Part shown: piece by piece, positions 62,308-64,000 of the stretch
How the letters are laid out: each line of letters opens with the position of its first letter
How positions within the stretch are numbered: the first letter of the stretch is position 1
Assembly (NCBI RefSeq): GCF_029350975.1
Contig: NZ_JARKMR010000001.1
Span: 248,001 to 312,000, forward strand
Direction: 5' to 3'
Length of the DNA stretch: 64,000 nucleotides
Origin: Maribacter zhoushanensis
GTDB lineage: Bacteria > Bacteroidota > Bacteroidia > Flavobacteriales > Flavobacteriaceae
Program-made: the position numbers and the translations under genes
Notes under the pieces: generated by a model
The model's input: the letters and a program-made list of their open reading frames with translations, nothing else
The model's database searches: none
What the model was told of the DNA's origin: nothing

Positions 62308-62341
62308 ATACCCGATATGTTTTCATTATCGGGTATCTTTG
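62308..62341 (+). promoter_or_regulatory. Inverted repeat overlapping the predicted sufS promoter
   Basis: ATACCCGATA (62308-62317) and TATCGGGTAT (62327-62336) are perfect 10-base arms around a 9-base loop. The right arm overlaps a TATCTTTG (62334-62341), an exact TAnnTTTG -7 element 18 bases before the sufS ATG. It may be an operator, or the terminator of the upstream barrel gene. Confidence 0.5.
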
Positions 62342-62359
62342 TATATAAGAAGATTGACT

Positions 62360-63574
62360 ATGTTAGATATTAAAAAAATAAGGGAAGATTTTCCAATTCT
62401 TAAGCGTGAGGTAAACGGTAAACCATTGGTCTATTTAGACAATGCCGCAACATCGCAAACTCCGCAGCAGGTAATAGATGCTATTGTAGATTATTACCAA
62501 AACTATAATGCAAATATTCACCGTGGGGTACACACGCTTTCTCAAGAGGCCACAGATAAATATGAGCAAGCCAGAATAAAGATTCAAAAGCATTTTAATG
62601 CCGCCAAATCTTACGAGATTATTTTTACTTCGGGTACCACCCATAGTATAAACCTTGTTGCAAACGGATTTTCATCGCTTATAAAGAAAGGAGATGAGGT
62701 TATAGTTTCAGCAATGGAGCATCATTCTAATATTGTGCCATGGCAAATGTTATGTGAACGTACAGGGGCTATTTTAAAGGTAATACCTATGAATTTAGAA
62801 GGGGAATTGCTGATGGATGTTTATGAAGATTTACTGTCAGATAAGACAAAGCTGGTCTTCTGCAATCATATTTCGAACGCGTTAGGTACTATTAATCCTA
62901 TTGAAGAGATAATTGAAAAAGCGCATGCAGTAGGTGCTGCAGTTTTAATAGATGGTGCGCAAGCCGCTCCACATTTAGTTGCGGATGTACAGGCTTTAGA
63001 TGTTGACTTTTATACGTGTTCCGCCCATAAAATATGTGGACCAACGGGTGAGGGTATGTTATATGGTAAAGAGGAGTGGTTAAATAAATTGCCACCGTAT
63101 CAAGGTGGTGGTGAAATGATTGCCGAGGTAACTTTTGAAAAAACGACCTATGCAGATTTGCCACATAAATTTGAGGCGGGTACTCCAAATATCTGTGGTG
63201 GTATTGCTTTTGGTGCCGCTCTAGATTATATGAACGCTATTGGCTTTGAAGAAATTGCCAAATATGAGCATGAGTTGTTAGAATATGCCACACAGGAGTT
63301 ACTGAAGATAGAAGGGCTAAAAATTTACGGTACCGCAAAAAACAAGACTTCCGTTATTTCATTTAATATAGAAGGCGTTCACCCGTATGATATGGGCAGT
63401 ATTTTAGATAAGTTAGGTATTGCGGTACGTACCGGGCATCATTGTGCACAACCGATTATGGACTTCTTTAAAATACCAGGTACGGTGCGGGCAAGTTTTG
63501 CTTTCTACAACACAAAGGAAGAAGTAGATGTGTTGGTACAAGGTGTTTTAAAAGCTAAAAGCATGTTGTTATAA
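62360..63574 (+). CDS. sufS: Cysteine desulfurase SufS
   Basis: The ATG at 62360 gives 404 residues (MLDIKKIREDFPIL). PLP sites: YLDNAATSQTPQQVIDAI, the Schiff-base lysine in TCSAHKICGPTGEGMLYG, and the catalytic cysteine in RTGHHCAQPIMD. It takes sulfur from cysteine, giving alanine and an enzyme persulfide, which SufE passes to SufB. It is the class II enzyme of SUF. The partner sufE begins 72 bases later, with its own promoter. Confidence 0.97.
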   Translation: MLDIKKIREDFPILKREVNGKPLVYLDNAATSQTPQQVIDAIVDYYQNYNANIHRGVHTLSQEATDKYEQARIKIQKHFNAAKSYEIIFTSGTTHSINLVANGFSSLIKKGDEVIVSAMEHHSNIVPWQMLCERTGAILKVIPMNLEGELLMDVYEDLLSDKTKLVFCNHISNALGTINPIEEIIEKAHAVGAAVLIDGAQAAPHLVADVQALDVDFYTCSAHKICGPTGEGMLYGKEEWLNKLPPYQGGGEMIAEVTFEKTTYADLPHKFEAGTPNICGGIAFGAALDYMNAIGFEEIAKYEHELLEYATQELLKIEGLKIYGTAKNKTSVISFNIEGVHPYDMGSILDKLGIAVRTGHHCAQPIMDFFKIPGTVRASFAFYNTKEEVDVLVQGVLKAKSMLL

Positions 63575-63601
63575 ACAAAGTTTCATAGGTAATGTTAAGG
63601 T

Positions 63602-63632
63602 TTGAAATCCTTCAATTGTTATCGTATTTTTG
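63602..63632 (+). promoter_or_regulatory. Predicted promoter of sufE (TTG-N20-TATTTTTG)
   Basis: TTG at 63602-63604 (part of TTTG) and TATTTTTG at 63625-63632 are 20 bases apart, a full match to the Bacteroidota pattern. The sufE ATG follows 14 bases later, leaving a short leader. Confidence 0.65.
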
Positions 63633-63646
63633 CATAAAATAAAGCA

Positions 63647-64000
63647 ATGGAAATTAAAGAGATACAAGAAGAGATTATAGACGAATTTTCCATGTTCGAT
63701 GATTGGATGCAGCGCTATGAATATATGATAGAACTGGGCAAATCGCTTCCATTGATCAAAGAAGAATTTAAGACTGACGATAATATAATTAAGGGTTGCC
63801 AAAGTAAAGTTTGGGTACATGCAGATCTAGAAGATAATAAGCTGATTTTTACAGCAGATAGTGATGCTATCATTACCAAGGGTATTATTGCCATTCTAAT
63901 TCGGGCTTTTAGTAATCAGAAACCACAGGATATTTTAGATGCCGATACGCAATTTATTGATGAAATCGGGTTAAAGGAGCATTTGTCGCCAACAAGAGCA
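63647..64000 (+). CDS. sufE: Sulfur transfer protein SufE, 3' end outside window
   Basis: An ATG at 63647 opens a frame that reaches the window end without a stop (118 residues visible). The active-site region is IKGCQSKVWVHADL, in which the Cys receives persulfide sulfur from SufS, as in E. coli SufE (GCQS). Other family stretches are FDDWMQRYEYMIELGKSLP and ILIRAFSNQKPQDILDADTQ. It completes the visible SUF set (A, B, C, D, S, E). It has its own promoter though it directly follows sufS. Confidence 0.95.
   Translation, partial: MEIKEIQEEIIDEFSMFDDWMQRYEYMIELGKSLPLIKEEFKTDDNIIKGCQSKVWVHADLEDNKLIFTADSDAIITKGIIAILIRAFSNQKPQDILDADTQFIDEIGLKEHLSPTRA

Overview
The window is a stretch of chromosome from a member of the Bacteroidota, most likely a marine Flavobacteriaceae (Maribacter/Zobellia-like; genus not certain). 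This rests on low G+C with AT-rich spacers, promoters of the Bacteroidota form TTG-N16-22-TAnnTTTG, gliding and type IX secretion genes (gldH and a sprE/porW-like 3' end), an F-ATPase cluster without beta and epsilon genes, a three-gene succinate dehydrogenase, and SUF iron-sulfur assembly. Nearly all of it is housekeeping DNA. I see no prophage, insertion sequence, CRISPR array, rRNA or tRNA.

Layout. 1-1732: end of a TPR gene (sprE/porW-like), bactofilin and two small membrane genes leading into the F1Fo-ATP synthase genes atpB-E-F-H-A-G (1823-6946). 7086-12301: MFS transporter, alpha/beta hydrolase with an ECF sigma factor and a membrane partner, lipoprotein, polysaccharide flippase. 12298-15703: dut, TPR protein, DUF4292 lipoprotein, EnvC-like protein. 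15715-21848: aldo/keto reductase, thioesterase, an HU-like/SPOR transmembrane protein, dprA, trpS, plsC. 21845-26051 (minus): an ECF sigma module with a predicted envelope-spanning protein, then recA. 26427-33194: trhO, ricT-gldH-PBP1A, CoA-transferase A/B. 33195-38302: small ORF, lipoproteins, GNAT, serine hydrolase, aminotransferase, PfpI, Vsr-like nuclease. 38368-41887 (minus): sdhCAB. 42075-49455 (minus): small proteins, a VPS10/BNR protein and two M28 peptidases. 49602-56236: aminopeptidase P, exonuclease III, BrnQ, ThiL, Gfo/Idh/MocA oxidoreductase. 56707-64000: sufA-B-C-D, two outer-membrane barrels, sufS and the start of sufE.

How the parts connect. The ATP synthase and succinate dehydrogenase serve respiration, and the SUF genes supply clusters for proteins such as SdhB. 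EnvC-like protein, PBP1A, SPOR protein, bactofilin and flippase concern the cell wall and envelope. GldH and the sprE-like gene belong to gliding and type IX secretion. Two ECF sigma modules probably sense envelope state.

The most notable signals are: a 504-residue protein beside an ECF sigma factor that looks like cytoplasmic segment, inner-membrane helix, long linker and outer-membrane barrel in one chain; an HU-like/TM/SPOR protein; four-unit AGTAnTn heptad arrays with stem-loops in three operon spacers (atpA/atpG, sdhA/sdhB, sufC/sufD); a terminator-like hairpin between atpE and atpF; a perfect palindrome at the suf promoter; and a structured, terminated, non-coding candidate beside recA. 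None of these amounts to a proven new system.
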